The notes under the pieces: generated by a model
Databases searched by the model: none
What the model was told of the DNA's origin: nothing
The model's input: only the letters and a program-made list of their open reading frames with translations
Made by a program: the position numbers and the translations under genes
NCBI GenBank assembly: GCA_021731425.1
Contig: JAKFXJ010000095.1
Coordinates: 1 to 5,298, forward strand
Reading direction: 5' to 3'
DNA length: 5,298 nucleotides
Source: Limnohabitans sp.
GTDB lineage: Bacteria; Pseudomonadota; Gammaproteobacteria; Burkholderiales; Burkholderiaceae_C
Part shown: positions 4,540 through 5,298 of the stretch, piece after piece
Layout of the letters: each line of letters starts with the position of its first letter
Numbering within the stretch: the first letter of the stretch is position 1

Positions 4540-5298
4540 GCCAGCGCCTTTCTCAGCCAAGCGCTCACGCGGTCGGCCAGGGCCACCAGCGCAATGAACA
4601 CCAAGAGCAAAGTGGCCACTTCGCCGCCGTTGAACATCTTCATCGAGTTGTCCAGTTGCTGGCCCAGCCCACCCGCACCCACAAAGCCCAGAACGACCGA
4701 CGAGCGGATCGCGCATTCCCAGCGGTACACGGTGTAGGAGGCGAGTTCTGCCGCGTGGCTGGGCAAGAGCGCGTACACAAAGGCTTGCAAGCGGCCGCTG
4801 CCGTTGCGCATCAGGGTTTGGGTGGCGTGGCTCTCGCCGCTCTCCAAAATCTCGGCATACACCTTACCCAGCATGCCGCCATAGGTCAGTGCAATCGCCA
4901 GCACGCCCGCCGTGGGTCCCAGGCCCACCACACGCACAAACACCAGCGCCCAGATCAATTCAGGAATGCTGCGCAACACAATCAAGGTGGCCCGCACAGA
5001 CCAGCGCAACACCGCTGGCCAGCGGTCCATGCGGCCGGACAAGGCCGACAGCGACAAAACCCGCGTGGCCAGCAAGCTCAAGGGCACGGCCAAAACCAGC
5101 GCCAGCGTCACGCCCGCGGTGGCCATGGCCACAGTGCGCCAGGTCTCGCGCACCACCATCTGCATGAATTCGGCGTGGTGCACCAGTGGCCAAAAGCTGC
5201 GCACAAAGTCGGCAGTGACCTTGCGGTTTTCGGGCTCCCACAACACCCAAGGCCGAAACTCGGTGGCCACACCCAGCGGCCACAGCAGCACCAAGGCC
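4536..5298 (-). CDS. phnE: Phosphonate-type ABC transporter permease PhnE, first copy (5' end outside window)
   Basis: 253 residues are visible and the frame is open to the right edge, starting ALVLLWPLGV in the first membrane segment, so only a short N-terminus is missing. The core matches PhnE: FVRSFWPL (~31-38), ETWRTVAMATAGVTLALVLA (~51-70), LRSIPELIWAL (~108-118), VGLGPTAGVLAIALTYGGMLGK (~124-145, split by the helix end), coupling loop with RNGSGRLQAFVYALLP (~164-179), YTVYRWECAIRSSVVLG (~188-204) and FVGAGGLGQQL (205-215). It is clearly a paralogue of the downstream phnE, sharing the IPEL-WA, YT-YRWE and VGAGGLGQ blocks while differing in between. Together they probably form the heterodimeric membrane channel of one transporter, as in other systems with two phnE genes. 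PhnC (ATPase) and PhnD (periplasmic binding protein) would be expected further upstream, beyond the edge. The TTG at 5294 is not a plausible start because it falls inside the first membrane segment. Confidence 0.92.
   Translation of the reverse strand, partial: ALVLLWPLGVATEFRPWVLWEPENRKVTADFVRSFWPLVHHAEFMQMVVRETWRTVAMATAGVTLALVLAVPLSLLATRVLSLSALSGRMDRWPAVLRWSVRATLIVLRSIPELIWALVFVRVVGLGPTAGVLAIALTYGGMLGKVYAEILESGESHATQTLMRNGSGRLQAFVYALLPSHAAELASYTVYRWECAIRSSVVLGFVGAGGLGQQLDNSMKMFNGGEVATLLLVFIALVALADRVSAWLRKALA
4547..4552 (-). promoter_or_regulatory. Internal ribosome binding site for the second phnE
   Basis: GAAAGG on the - strand, 7 bases before the ATG at 4539, lies within the last codons of the upstream phnE. 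With the ATGA overlap it supports the chosen start and coupled translation of the two permeases. Confidence 0.6.

Noticed and set aside
4540..4716. Longer start for the second phnE, extending 59 codons into the upstream gene.
   Set aside because: The added residues are Gly/Arg-rich shadow sequence of the first phnE. The ATGA overlap with GAAAGG 7 bases before it is the standard coupled arrangement.

Overview
The window is compact, GC-rich bacterial DNA with genes packed nearly end to end. The protein set is a rhodanese beside a YeeE/YedE sulfur transporter, a divergent ArgP-LysE pair, and two PhnE permeases. Together with the GC-biased codon use this suggests a betaproteobacterium of the order Burkholderiales, most plausibly the family Comamonadaceae. 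That placement is inferred from protein character, since no marker gene is present.

Region 1 (2-1868, + strand) is a sulfur cassette. It holds the C-terminal part of a two-domain rhodanese-type sulfurtransferase cut by the left edge, then a full-length YeeE/YedE-family membrane protein (probable thiosulfate or other sulfur-compound importer), then a 55-residue, single-membrane-segment protein of unknown function. Gaps of 9 and 10 bases make one transcript likely. The transporter would bring a sulfane-sulfur compound across the membrane and the sulfurtransferase would move the sulfur onward.

Region 2 (1894-3663) is an export module for basic amino acids. A LysR-type regulator of the ArgP type (- strand) is divergent from a LysE/ArgO exporter (+ strand). 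The 168-base intergenic region between them contains an AT-rich island with short repeats next to argP and a perfect 14-bp palindrome just upstream of the exporter's ribosome binding site. In the known paradigm the regulator senses intracellular lysine/arginine and switches on the exporter.

Region 3 (3691-5298, - strand) is the distal end of a phosphonate-type ABC uptake operon. It has two paralogous PhnE permease genes overlapping by four bases (ATGA); the upstream one runs off the right edge. The ATPase (PhnC) and binding protein (PhnD), if present, lie outside the window, so the substrate cannot be fixed.

Both tail-to-tail junctions (1869-1893 and 3664-3690) carry short inverted repeats that could end transcription but lack clear U-tracts. 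I see no tRNA, rRNA, CRISPR array, insertion sequence or phage gene. Nothing here is clearly a new system. The least explained items are the small protein after the transporter, the cysteine-poor transporter itself, and the structure upstream of lysE.
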